DNA of 64,000 nt from Norana najaformis (lineage: Eukaryota; Annelida; Clitellata; Crassiclitellata; Hormogastridae). The notes under the pieces were generated by a model. The model had not been told where the DNA came from, ran no database searches, and saw only the letters and a list, made by a program, of their open reading frames with translations. The DNA is taken from contig OZ029917.1 of the NCBI GenBank assembly GCA_964023275.1, positions 28,224,005-28,288,004 of the forward strand. Reading direction: 5' to 3'. The position numbers and the translations under genes were made by a program. Shown here one piece after another: positions 29,601 through 36,061 of this stretch. Positions within the stretch are counted from its first letter, which is position 1. Every line of letters begins with the position of its first letter.

Positions 29601-32600
29601 CTTCTTGCTGTTCACAGTGACTTCATGTGCTCTATGGAAATTGGGGGGGGGGGGGGTGACTGCACTTGTTCTTCTTGACTTGTCTGGTGCTTTAATGCTG
29701 TGGATCATTCACTTCTTTTGCATTGCCTTCAACGTTGGTTTAGGGTTTCTGGTCCTGCTCTGAATTGGTTTGCTATGTATCTCAGTCCACAAACTCATCC
29801 TGTGCTTTGCTAATATCTGGTATCCCACAGGGTTCGATACTTGGTCCTTTTTTGTTCATGATCTACACCACACCACACCACTAGGTATGGTAATGGGCTA
29901 TCATTCACTGGGATATCATTTCTGTGTGCTTGATACTCAAATTTATATTTCGTTTGACAGTTTATCTTGTCATTCATCTGTGCAGCTGTTGTCCACTGCC
30001 TTTGAGAAGGTACAGTCTTGTATGGCAGCTGATAAACTGTCCTCAACCCATCAAAACTTGAATTTCTGCTGTTGGGCAGCCCACAGCAGCTCAAGAAGGT
30101 TGAATGACTTAAATCTTTAAAATTAGTTGACTCACTTGTTGAGTTGGCTAATTCTGCTCACAACTTGTGTGTTGTCTTTAACTCCACTATGTCCTTCACT
30201 ATTGCTTTGTGAATAGTATTTGTAAATTTTTATACATGTATATTTGTGACATATGCAGAATTAGGCGTTTTGTCCCTGCTTGATCTAGAACATCTCTGGC
30301 ATTGGTCTCCAGTTGTCTAGATTACTGTAACTCATTTCTTATTGGTATCATGAAGTCAAATTTGCAAAAACTCCAGCAAGTTCAGAACTTTCTAGTTAGA
30401 GTCATATCTAATTCATCAAGATATGAGCATATAACCTGTGTAATTAAATCATTAGATTTGCTTCTTGTTCAGCAAAGAACCTTTTGGTTTTTAAAACATT
30501 GAACTCTGCCCAACCACACTATTTCAAATCACTCCTTATTCCTCAGCTTTTTCACTGTTCAGCTAAGTCATTTGATTGCCTTTCTCTGGTTATACCTAAG
30601 ACTAGAACTGTTCTTGGTCAGCGAGGTTTTTTGGTTGCCAGACCTAAATGTTAGAACTCCCTTCCTGTATCACTTGGTTCTGCTCTGTCACTTATTTCGT
30701 TCTCAACTCAAGACTTGACTATTTCAAACTGCTTATCCACCTTACGCTGTCTCCCTATTTCCGTAGACTGACCTTCTGGACATTGACCTGATTGCAGTTT
30801 GGTTTTGATGTGCCATCAGTTGATTACAATTACACACCAGCACTATAGAAGTTAATAATTAATAATATTAATAATAATAGACAAAACAGTTGCGACCTGA
30901 TTGTGGCTTGGTATTGGTGCATCATCATTAGACAGCAGCATGACAGAAGTTTCTAATTAATAATAACAATCGAATGCCTGTGTAATGTACTAGGTGAATT
31001 GTGTTTTAATGAAGTGCTTACCTGTTTTGGTTCAACAGGTCCTTGAATAATGTTGCCAGATGAAGGGCATTTTTACAGATCATAAAGCTTATCTAAGTAT
31101 TTTATGACGAGGTTTAAGTACAAACTGTTAGGGTCTGTAATTAAACTATGCTTTGTTTGGGAATAGGAGTTGGAGTGGGAAGAGTATCAGTTGAAACAGC
31201 TGATCAAGTATGACGACTGTCGAGTTGATCCAGCTCCATTTCAGATCTCGCTGAAAACAACGCTCTACAAGGTACTTTGGTGACTGCTTTTGTTATGTTA
31301 ACCCCTTGCATGGGGGCAGCAACATATAGAAACATCATAATGTAGCTTTTACGCTGCCAGGGATGATGGGTATATACTTCCAGCAAGGTATTGGTTTTTG
31401 TCTTCTTGAGGATGCTGTATAAACACACCGTAAAAGACTAAATTATTCTAGATTAGCTATTGTGTAGTCCTAAATTTATTCTAGGTTTGATATTCTATGG
31501 GTAGGACAAGATTTATCCAGTAGTAAAGGCCTTTTTGACAACAGTCTAGTATCACTTTAGCATTCTTTGAGGAAATAAACCCATGGCAACGAGAGCTCAT
31601 AAGTGAACAGCAGTGGAGGTTTTGGAGGAAATTTTTGAAGACAATAATTGGTCACTGTTTCCAGATTCAAAAATTAATGAATCAGAATTTGAACTCGATA
31701 GTTTGGACAGTGATTGCAACGCAAACAGTAGCAGCGATAGCAGACTCCGAAAATGAAACTGAAAGTGCTAATGTAGTATGTACTGCTGACTTATCGGTGT
31801 TGAGAAAGAAGCTTGTTGCTGTAAACTGTGCTGTACTAAAGTTAGTGAAACAGGAAAGAAACTTAGAAAGCAAACTGGGAAACAATTCCAAACACCATCC
31901 ACTGCCTGCACCTGCATGCCTGCCTGGCTGTTGGATCTTGACCTGGAACTATTTCTGACCCTCCTGCCTAATGATTTTGTTTTGACTGAGCACCTGTGAA
32001 CAAGCTTGTTATACAGTGCAATACAATACAAATAAAATTTGTTAATGCCCTCCTTACAAAGTTGAGAAGTGCACTTCAAGCCAGGCTATGTGAAGCATTA
32101 AGAACCATAAGCAGACTGGAAGAGGTAAGTTTTCAGGTTAGAGCAAAAGATAGCCTGAGTAGAAAAGTGTCTGCAAACATGAGGAGGTATAGAGTTCCAG
32201 ATGGAGGGACCTCAAGCTGTGAATGAACACCAGCCAAAGACAAGACGTGTACCAGGAACAACACGATTGTTCCAGCAAATTAGCTTTCATTGGAGGCTGT
32301 AGAAATCTTGAGTTTATGATTACAATTACGAATATATTATTGTCCCATATATGATGTTGCACTATGCATTGTTCCATGTTTCAAGGATTATCACACTGAA
32401 ATGAGTTATTTGTGTTGAACAGTGACAACAACACTTATTATGAACATTTACCACAATAATGGAACATGTATTACCAGACTTTTACTTTATGTACGAATGT
32501 ATGTAAGACAACATTTCTATAATGTCTTTTAACCCCTTAACTGGGGAATAGCCTATATATTAGCAACCAGCTCCTGGAGAATTAATTTAGCTGAAAAACA

Positions 32601-35439
32601 CTTTTGGATGACACTGTTTAACTTAGTAACTCAGTGTTCTTCATTCTGATAACTATTTTTAAAGTTTACACTAGTAATTCAAGAGTAAAATACATAAAAA
32701 TGTTCATAATAAAACAGTAATTTTTATATCTTTTATAGCTTAAATTTATACTTTTTAAAAAGTGTTGATGATTTACTGTGCATTTAACATTTTTATTACA
32801 TGCACATTTCTACTTATATTTTTAAAATATGAAGTCAGTAGATGTACATAAGGATGTGGTAAATACATATGAGGAAAAACAGACCTACACAGGAACACAT
32901 AATGTGCGGTTATGAGACTTTTCAACATGTTGCAGTGGCACACTTTCCATTATCATGTGGTTTTGATGACTTAACTCCTGTCATCTGCTTGTTACTGGAC
33001 TTTTACTGTAAGTCATACATACAGGTCACAGATGTGCATGAAGCAAGAGCGGGAAAGATAGGTGTTATGCTCTGAGAAGCTGAGATTTTAGTTGAATATC
33101 ACCCCTAAGTTGTGGACAGGAGAATTAGTAGTAAAATTGTGGGAAGAGGCAGAGTCCAGGCTGAGGGAGATGGAGGGGTCAGGAATTTTCTTGAGCTGGT
33201 CATACAGGCCTACAAGTATGAATTTGGTTTTAGATGGGTTCAAGCACAGGAAATTGGATCTCATCCAGGAGGATATATGTGTGACCACATGAAAAAGATG
33301 ATATATAAAGTTGGTGAAACCTTTTGGAGAAAGAGATGAATACCATATTCCGCATTCTTATCGCTATTCAGCTAGGTCATTTGATTGCCTTTCTCTGGTT
33401 ATACCTAAAACTATAAACTATAACTGTTCTTGGTGAACAGCTTTTTTTGCTTGTGTTGCTGTTCATAAATTTTGGGACTTTCTCCCTGTATCTATTCATT
33501 CTGCTCAGTTGCTTGTGTTATTTCATTCTCAGCTTAAGACTTACCTTTTCAAATTGCTTATCCACCATAGGCTGCCATTCGTCTTAGTAGACTGATCTTC
33601 TGGATGTTGACCTGATTGCAGTTTGGTTTTGGTGCAGTATCATTTGATGCTTTGTGCATCAGGCACTGGCACTGTAGAAGTTATTAATAATAATAGTACT
33701 AGTGTGTGGTGGTTATACAGTGGCCAGACCATGGTTCTGTAGTGCACATTAAGCACAGACTTCAAATAATTTACTGTCCAGAGTGACTAACTAATTTGCA
33801 TCCACTTGTAATAGGTAATTATTATGATAAAATAGAGTGCTGTGGTTATAGAGTGGTTATTGCCTGGTTATAGAGTGGAGAATAACCAAAAATGCAGATC
33901 AAGTAAACAATTTATTATCCATCAGTGACGAAGATGAACTTATATATTTCTGTTTTGTACACGTTAAACCTTTAAGTATGTGGCAATGATACTTGTGCAG
34001 TAGTGAAAGGGTTAAGACTGTGAAGCAGTTTCTAATATGGTTAGCTCAGTGCATCAGTTTTGTCTTTTGTGAGCAGTTCACCAGCTTGTTGCCATTTCTA
34101 AGTCTTCAGCACAATATGTGCTGTAGGCACTAAATGCAGTGTAAACTGGTTTTTGCTGGTCAGTGTCACTGTGTCTGGTTCTGCAGTAGACGAACTAAAC
34201 ATTGTGCTCAGTCTCTGTGTGTTTAAAGGGGGGAAATTATCACACGAGTGTATGTGTTTATGTACTTGCATGTGCTTACACTGATACGTGTGCAGTTGGA
34301 ACTTGAAGTTGAAGGTTGAAGAGAGTTTGTAGAGGGAAAGTCTAGTAAGAGATAGCTGTATGTGATATGACATTTTGATTTCAAGTTGATTTTCTTGAAT
34401 GAAATTGCTTGAAAAGCTACCATTAAACAGTCTATGAATGACTGTATTGGCTGCTAGACAGAAGAGAATAAATACCATTAAGTTGAGCAACAGCAAGTCA
34501 AACTTCCAATGCCTTAAGTGTGTCAAAGGTGGGATGAACTGAAGTTAAAAGGGCACAGATGGCAGCATATCTTGTGTCACGTACCTTAAGTAAGTGAGTC
34601 GCTGTGACACCTGGTTTAGTCTTGCCTTTGACAAGACTGCACAGAATACACTGGGTCAAAATTTACCACTTGCCCCACACCCATGTTTTTCATGATATGC
34701 ATTTGTTGATATTGTTTGTAGTTGAACCTGTATATGTCATTTGCGCCCGAGTAAATGTACTGAATACCCAAATACTTGTTCTATAAGTACAGGTACTTGA
34801 TACCCTGGTTAGGGGTTTCTGTCGAACTGTGTTTTGATTGCCAGTTTAAATCTGATAATTTCTATTTCAGATTCATTCACTGTTTTCACTTCTTAGCCTG
34901 CATCACTGTTTCGTGACCAGTCAAGGGAAGCTGGTTGGCATCATCTCCTTGACAGAGGTCAGAGTTTAGTGCGTCGCTGCATGTACATTTACCTATAGTT
35001 TTTGTCATCTTTTCTGGAATAGAACTGAACATTTATTCTGTTCTTCTTCGAGGCACATTCCAGAACATTGTAACACATTCTAATAACATTCTTGTGTGAT
35101 TGGATTTTCATGCACCATAGTATAGTGCAAATGCATGCAGTTTTCTACTTGACCATTTGAATAAGATAAACGAAAGTCCGCATTATTAAGCATTTACCCC
35201 ACTCTTTTTGTGGGTTGAAGGCCAGTTCAGTTGATGAGCAGCTATTCTTCTTGTGACTGATAGCTCAAAATGTTGTGCTTTTAATGCAGGTTAGAAGTGC
35301 TATACAAGGCCAGATTAGTCCAAAAGTGCTTTCTACAGAAGCCAGCAGCAAAGGTCAGGCAGCTTCTGCTGGACAGCCTATGGAAGAGAAACTAGTTACT
35401 CAACCGTTATGTGTTGATGTGTACGGACTCAAGCAGTGA
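2065..35439 (+). CDS. CLCN2-like: CLC chloride channel (ClC-1/2/K branch), 3' part of a split gene
   Basis: Voltage-gated Cl- channel of the plasma membrane; works as a homodimer with one pore per subunit. Exons read in order give the second half of the membrane domain, then two cytoplasmic CBS domains. Visible landmarks: [11 protein letters not shown] (exon at 3882), VPGGYALVG and VFELTGQI (11783), and TPSVYDAII with the Tyr that in CLC proteins helps coordinate the central Cl- (12756). CBS1 starts at FAEDIMV and runs through MMLLGSI (15528 and 18104); CBS2 runs from DPAPFQ to LVGIISLTE (31167 to 35290). Splice phases agree across nearly all joins. The N-terminal half, including the gating-Glu region, lies before the window. 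The exon for the GxFxP selectivity motif was not found. The closest subtype is ClC-2/ClC-1 by the LEWEEYQL and DPAPFQ region. CLC identity is very secure; the exact paralogue is not. Confidence 0.93.
2366..2467 (+). CDS. CLC exon ([16 protein letters not shown])
   Basis: The acceptor is tttgtag and the donor is gtaaac. It encodes a hydrophobic helix followed by a basic turn ([14 protein letters not shown]), corresponding to the ClC-2 stretch with GALFVYLHR and RKHKALSQFL. The phase matches both neighbours: 1 base + 33 codons + 2 bases. Confidence 0.9.
2808..3003. repeat. GAGAC-rich simple repeat
   Basis: Degenerate repeats of GAGAC and its variants (GAGACTGAGAC, GAGACCAAGAC). The open frame on the minus strand here is a by-product of the repeat. 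The rest of the intron from 2468 to 3881 shows nothing recognisable. Confidence 0.75.
3882..3966 (+). CDS. CLC exon ([20 protein letters not shown])
   Basis: The acceptor is ttttcag and the donor is gtatgg. The segment contains [13 protein letters not shown], equivalent to the strongly conserved FPPG-GQFMAG of ClC-1/2. It ends in phase 0, as needed for the next exon. Confidence 0.93.
4215..4690 (-). mobile_element. LINE 5' fragment (L2/CR1-like)
   Basis: The minus strand closely matches the plus strand at about 54940-55180: both contain CAGCTTGCC/CTGCTTGCC-CTACATAA, CCAACAGCCAAACATT and a CTTCCTAAC block in the same order. That second copy leads into a LINE endonuclease frame, so this is the 5' part of the same family. 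The purine-rich run (GAGGAGGAGG) at 4253 is its pyrimidine-rich leader read on the other strand. Confidence 0.65.
5268..5300. repeat. (CA)n(TA)n microsatellite
   Basis: Alternating ACACACAC followed by ATATATATATA inside a CLC intron. Confidence 0.85.
5344..5467. repeat. Zero-spacer 124-bp palindrome
   Basis: Two arms of 62 bases meet at the centre ACAAATTTGT (5401-5410). The arms differ at only about eight positions. They begin with CTTCTCGAATCTTTTACA and end with TGTAAAAGACTCGAGAAG. It could be a fold-back element end or an assembly or replication artefact. The following sequence to 6499 shows no recognised feature. Confidence 0.85.
6500..6652 (+). CDS. CLC exon ([16 protein letters not shown])
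   Basis: The acceptor is ggttcag and the donor is gttcgt. The 51 codons start [16 protein letters not shown] and end [11 protein letters not shown], matching the ClC-2 loop with TLFDNRTW and the helix ending LFFLMK. NMT is a possible N-glycosylation site in an extracellular loop. The exon ends in phase 0, right where vertebrate genes continue with FWMSALATT. Confidence 0.92.
7021..7150. repeat. Short imperfect repeats of CTCTTTTGCACA
   Basis: Variants of CTCTTTTGCACA/CCTTTGCACA occur at least five times, mixed with ACACGGGTCC and CACATGTGGG words. This is low-complexity intronic DNA. The rest of 6653-7330 shows no CLC exon. Confidence 0.6.
7334..8240 (+). pseudogene. Broken remnant of an uncharacterised transposon-associated protein
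   Basis: The frame opens [15 protein letters not shown], then [15 protein letters not shown], and is broken after 79 codons. Further pieces in shifted frames read [25 protein letters not shown], and [19 protein letters not shown] followed by ENFPDAR. I recall the order of these blocks (KQVLGHF, then ED-FL--Q, then VVNDHAERGVALIQ, then a PDA/PDS end) from a family of multi-copy uncharacterised proteins in arthropods and other invertebrates. That match is from memory and could not be checked. Several stops and frameshifts make it non-functional. It lies in the intron where the GxFxP exon of the channel should be. Confidence 0.5.
8241..9064. other. Intronic stretch, nothing recognised
   Basis: AT-rich. 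A 116-codon minus-strand frame (9069 to 8719) has no recognised motif, and I do not call it a gene. Confidence 0.5.
9065..9155 (+). mobile_element. LINE 3' tail (L2/Crack type)
   Basis: It contains GAGCGCCTCTGATGAG and GAGGCGCTATACAAATTTC before ATTACAATTAC. This is the typical 3' end of L2-like LINEs and is similar to the minus-strand tail near 27540 (GTGGCGCTTTATAAATGTC). Confidence 0.65.
9620..11270 (-). mobile_element. Decayed CR1-like LINE (endonuclease plus start of RT)
   Basis: Reading the minus strand from 11250 downward gives [18 protein letters not shown] and [10 protein letters not shown] (AP endonuclease start), then [20 protein letters not shown], and [11 protein letters not shown] with RYRRSR. 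After these come [17 protein letters not shown] and [10 protein letters not shown], the start of the RT domain. These blocks are the standard EN-to-RT order of CR1/L2 LINEs. Frameshifts and stops are frequent, and the RT is cut off near 9620. It sits in the intron that should hold the missing CLC exon. Confidence 0.85.
11271..11782. other. Intron end before CLC exon, no other feature
   Basis: No GxFxP-type exon or repeat recognised on either strand. Two TGGCCAT words near 11299 and 11329 are the only repeated words I noticed. Confidence 0.5.
11783..11979 (+). CDS. CLC exon (GAAFGR to HVLPCV)
   Basis: The acceptor is acatag and the donor is gtgaat. It begins with the last two bases of a Gly codon and continues [11 protein letters not shown], then [36 protein letters not shown]. 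These are the pore helices after the GxFxP motif. The required one-base phase from a preceding exon is not supplied by the exon ending at 6652, which shows that one exon between them is missing or unrecognised. Confidence 0.95.
12340..12670 (+). mobile_element. RTE-like LINE C-terminal fragment
   Basis: A frame of 106 codons contains [32 protein letters not shown] and [20 protein letters not shown]. This is the conserved C-terminus (kRRLrWfGHVlRm, kGRPk-rW) seen after the RT domain in RTE-like and related non-LTR elements. Only this end is present. Confidence 0.85.
12756..12874 (+). CDS. CLC exon (last pore helix with conserved Tyr)
   Basis: The acceptor is ttctag and the donor is gtctgt (non-consensus at +3, but phase-consistent). 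It reads [19 protein letters not shown] and then [13 protein letters not shown]. The Tyr in SVYD aligns with the Cl- coordinating Tyr of ClC-1 (SLYD). It joins the 15528 exon to give TVNAHQVF. Confidence 0.9.
14621..14687. repeat. Perfect-stem inverted repeat (hairpin)
   Basis: The left arm TTTTCAGACAAAGAAAATTA with its extension to 14651 pairs with the right arm 14658-14687 (ending TTTTCTTTGTCTGAAAA), with a six-base spacer. There is one single-base length difference in an A/T run. It may be a small fold-back element. Confidence 0.85.
15446..15478. repeat. (ATTC)n microsatellite
   Basis: Eight near-perfect ATTC units with one GTTC, about 50 bases upstream of a CLC exon. Confidence 0.9.
15528..15664 (+). 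CDS. CLC exon, first CBS domain (part 1)
   Basis: The acceptor is gattgcag and the donor is gtatct. It encodes [20 protein letters not shown] and then [16 protein letters not shown]. This matches the VRVEDIMV start of CBS1 in ClC-2 and the usual CBS strand-helix pattern. A single base carries over to the next exon. Confidence 0.92.
15665..18103. other. CLC intron with AT microsatellites, no gene
   Basis: Open frames at 15675 (110 codons) and 16284 have no recognised motifs. The region from 16900 onward becomes very AT-rich, with a TATATA palindrome near 17105-17165 and a long TA run listed separately. Confidence 0.5.
17593..17667. repeat. (TA)n microsatellite
   Basis: About 37 uninterrupted TA dinucleotides after TATATATGTATA. 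Confidence 0.97.
18104..18420 (+). CDS. CLC exon, end of CBS1 plus Ser-rich linker
   Basis: The acceptor is ttgctag and the donor is gtaaga. It starts [18 protein letters not shown] (ClC-2 has MILLGSIERSQVVALL), so it closes CBS1. The remainder is a Ser/Thr/Glu-rich linker ([16 protein letters not shown] and following) as found between the CBS domains of ClC-1/2. It is 105 codons long and ends in phase 0. Confidence 0.92.
18755..19680 (+). mobile_element. L2-like LINE, 3' end
   Basis: Pieces read [20 protein letters not shown] and [12 protein letters not shown], then [21 protein letters not shown] and a 3' tail ending GCTGTAGAAATTTCAAGTTT then ATGATTAC. These correspond to the L2/CR1 blocks SKLDYCNSL, QNALARAVT and LKSLHWL at the end of the RT domain. 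Stops and shifts throughout. The same tail is found near 25200 and 32300. Confidence 0.82.
19807..19917 (+). CDS. Possible CLC linker exon ([18 protein letters not shown])
   Basis: The acceptor is tctcag, the donor is gtgatt, and the frame holds 37 codons. Its basic start [10 protein letters not shown] resembles the KRKLKRVRI stretch of the ClC-2 inter-CBS linker. Only one frame is open. It fits the phase of the 18104 exon but not the phase of the tentative 25533 exon, so one of the two, or an intervening exon, is unresolved. Confidence 0.5.
19918..22100. other. CLC intron, nothing recognised
   Basis: No recognisable coding blocks. A 98-codon minus-strand frame at 21578-21874 has no known motif. 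Many short tgacctg words near 20550-20660 give mild internal repetition. Confidence 0.5.
22100..23760 (-). mobile_element. L2-like LINE with RT motifs (decayed)
   Basis: The minus strand gives, in order, a FDTADH-like block, [32 protein letters not shown] (the YxDD-type RT catalytic box, here YDDDTQL), [20 protein letters not shown] and [15 protein letters not shown]. This is the palm to C-terminal part of an L2/CR1 LINE. Several stops break it. Confidence 0.88.
24690..25285 (+). mobile_element. L2-like LINE, 3' end
   Basis: The block KPLHWLKI is followed by further C-terminal remnants and the tail GACACTGTAGAAATCTTGGG then TTTATGATTACGATTAC. The tail is the same as in the copy ending near 19660, so it is the same family in the same orientation, 5.6 kb apart. 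Confidence 0.8.
25533..25594 (+). CDS. Tentative CLC exon ([19 protein letters not shown])
   Basis: The acceptor is ctttttcag and the donor is gtgaac. In the frame starting at the third base it reads [11 protein letters not shown], then TVDLHDPDE, and runs in phase 0 directly into ELEWEEYQL of the next exon. This resembles the acidic end of the ClC-2 linker before ILEWEEQQL. The entry phase disagrees with the exon at 19807. Confidence 0.5.
25595..26080. other. CLC intron, nothing firm
   Basis: A short acidic frame ([18 protein letters not shown] near 25980) resembles the N-terminus of piggyBac or other transposases, but it is too short to assign. Confidence 0.4.
26085..27110 (+). pseudogene. 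hAT transposase remnant (BED finger plus RNase H part)
   Basis: It begins with a BED-type zinc finger: [18 protein letters not shown], then [19 protein letters not shown] and QSKH, with one finger Cys changed by a shift. Later blocks in other frames read [20 protein letters not shown] (first Asp strand of hAT), [16 protein letters not shown] (second Asp) and FAHSLQLSI. The order fits a ZBED/hAT transposase. It is broken by several frameshifts and carries an unusual inverted repeat inside (see findings). Confidence 0.8.
26394..26662. repeat. Inverted repeat inside the hAT remnant
   Basis: The left arm at 26394-26454 (CTGGTCTGGAAATGGGCTCT onward) is nearly the reverse complement of the right arm at 26600-26662 (ending AGAGCCCATTTCCAGACCAG). 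The arms are about 60 bases with roughly four mismatches, and the loop about 145 bases. Confidence 0.85.
27111..27529. other. CLC intron, nothing recognised
   Basis: A 102-codon minus-strand frame at 27155-27463 has no recognised motif. It may belong to the LINE that follows, but I cannot show it. Confidence 0.4.
27530..28145 (-). mobile_element. Crack/L2-like LINE, 3' end
   Basis: The minus strand reads [53 protein letters not shown] and [10 protein letters not shown], and ends at GTGGCGCTTTATAAATGTC. These are the RT-thumb blocks ([24 protein letters not shown]) of L2/Crack elements. The C-terminal frame stays open for 104 codons. Confidence 0.88.
28370..30870 (+). mobile_element. L2-like LINE, endonuclease through RT to 3' tail (decayed)
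   Basis: The plus strand gives [11 protein letters not shown] (endonuclease), a [13 protein letters not shown] block near 28820, then [48 protein letters not shown] and [15 protein letters not shown], in RT order. The catalytic YADD box is not recognisable. The 3' end is GCACTATAGAAGTTAATAAT. It is the longest LINE here, about 2.5 kb, but has many stops. A second copy of its tail lies at 33340-33690. Confidence 0.88.
29644..29657. repeat. Poly-G run
   Basis: About 14 consecutive G inside the LINE, likely an expansion or a sequencing length ambiguity. Confidence 0.8.
31167..31271 (+). CDS. CLC exon, start of second CBS domain
   Basis: The acceptor is gggaatag and the donor is gtactt. The 35 codons include ELEWEEYQL, then [19 protein letters not shown], closely matching ILEWEEQQL and CKIDPAPFQLVERTSL of ClC-2. 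A piggyBac TTAA site lies only 26 bases past the exon end. Confidence 0.95.
31298..32460 (+). mobile_element. piggyBac element A, internally deleted copy
   Basis: It begins TTAACCCCTTGCATGGGGGC. Its first 600 bases match the piggyBac copy at 48987, including AGACTAAATTATTCTAGATT and the transposase start (MATRAHK, then [10 protein letters not shown]). It then jumps to the region equivalent to 50800 (GTGAAACAGGAAAGAAACTT), so the catalytic core is deleted. The tail (ATGATGTTGCACTATGCATT) matches the cysteine-rich region of the other copy. A LINE tail at 31890-32330 is inserted in it. Confidence 0.82.
31890..32335 (+). mobile_element. LINE tail nested in piggyBac, itself split by a minus-strand L2 piece
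   Basis: The tail block TTTTGTTTTGACTGAGCACC ends near 32005 and resumes at 32280 (TAGCTTTCATTGGAGGCTGT, then GTTTATGATTAC). The bases between, read on the minus strand, give [33 protein letters not shown], the 3' end of another L2-like LINE. That makes two nested insertions. Confidence 0.75.
32529..32760 (-). mobile_element. piggyBac element A, inverted 3' end
   Basis: It starts TTAACCCCTTAACTGGGG and is the reverse complement of the last 180 bases of the piggyBac copy ending at 51145. It lies head-on to the deleted copy on its left, so the locus has two termini but inverted contents. Confidence 0.8.
32805..33020 (+). repeat. Dispersed repeat, copy 1
   Basis: It shares an interspersed series of matching blocks with 46415-46625 (GATGTACATAAGG/CATCTACATAAGG, CAGGAACA-ATAATGTGC, ATCATG-GGTT). 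No coding potential recognised; family unknown. Confidence 0.65.
33085..33340 (-). mobile_element. L2-like LINE RT fragment
   Basis: The minus strand reads [46 protein letters not shown] and LGVIFN. This is the block after the RT catalytic motif in L2/CR1 LINEs (SSWMSSNFLxLNPSKTE-LVG, LGVIFD). Confidence 0.88.
33340..33690 (+). mobile_element. LINE 3' tail, same family as 28370-30870
   Basis: It matches 30520-30870: GCTAGGTCATTTGATTGCC, TTTCTCTGGTTATACCTAA, GATTGCAGTTTGGTTTTG and the tail GCACTGTAGAAGTTATTAAT. Same orientation, about 2.8 kb downstream. Confidence 0.82.
33691..34870. other. Last large CLC intron part, nothing recognised
   Basis: Two copies of GGTTATA-AGTGG words near 33700-33880. 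A 142-codon minus-strand frame (34098-34526) has no recognised motif. Confidence 0.45.
34871..34957 (+). CDS. CLC exon, CBS2 core
   Basis: The acceptor is tatttcag and the donor is gtcaga. The 29 codons read [17 protein letters not shown] then [12 protein letters not shown], equal to THTIFSLLGVDHAYVTS and LIGIVTLKE of ClC-2. Phase 0 on both sides. Confidence 0.94.
35290..35439 (+). CDS. CLC terminal exon and stop
   Basis: The acceptor is aatgcag. It starts VRSAIQGQ (ClC-2: LRKAIEGS), closing CBS2, then a short polar tail ending CVDVYGLKQ and a TGA at 35437. The tail is much shorter than in vertebrate ClC-1. Confidence 0.92.
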   Translation, partial: VRSAIQGQISPKVLSTEASSKGQAASAGQPMEEKLVTQPLCVDVYGLKQ

Positions 35440-35588
35440 TTAGTTATTCTGTGCTGTTAAGTCATTTGGTTTATCCTGCTGTTGTTGTGTGCTACTGTGA
35501 TGATTCATTTTGACAATGACAGAACTGTTCAAAGTGCAGATCCTAAATTAATGCAGATACTTGCCCCAACGTCCAATTATTGCATTGT

Positions 35589-35594
35589 AATAAA
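35589..35594 (+). terminator. Candidate poly(A) signal of the CLC gene
   Basis: AATAAA, about 150 bases after the CLC stop codon. A second AATAAA lies at 35775-35780. Either could end the transcript. Confidence 0.5.
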
Positions 35595-36061
35595 AAAGTG
35601 CTATAAAAAAAATTTGAAAAGGATGTGTATTGACCACCATGGCTTCGAAACGAAGGGAAAGGGTAATTTTTTGCAATTAAAAAGAAAACGATCAAACCAG
35701 TGATACTTCATGTAATCTTGTCAAACAGTACCATGGTTCACACATTGACAGTTACTATTTAGTTCTATTGACTTAATAAAGATTTCAGTGCAGGCATGTA
35801 TTACAGGAAAACAGAGTTGTACACCTGAGTAATTGGTTGGCCCTGTTAGCAAGACAAATCGTCTTTTCTGGATTTCTCACCCTTTTACACCTTATTACAG
35901 TGGAAACACTTAACGTGAAAGCATTAAACATGAAATATTGGTTAACACAAAAAGGATGCTTAGTGCATTCCCACAATTTGCACAACTCTGCATTTTCATC
36001 GTTGTGGTATAAAAAACGTCGACGCCAAGCAGCTTCCCAATTTCTCTCAAAGTTACTGCTT

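Noticed and set aside
33965-34015. TTAAACCTTTAA and GAAAGGGTTAA words that could be ends of a tiny piggyBac-type MITE
   Set aside because: Only about 50 bases apart and not good inverted repeats; too weak to call.
34098-34526. 142-codon minus-strand frame
   Set aside because: No motif, AT-rich composition, and no splice or promoter context; probably chance.
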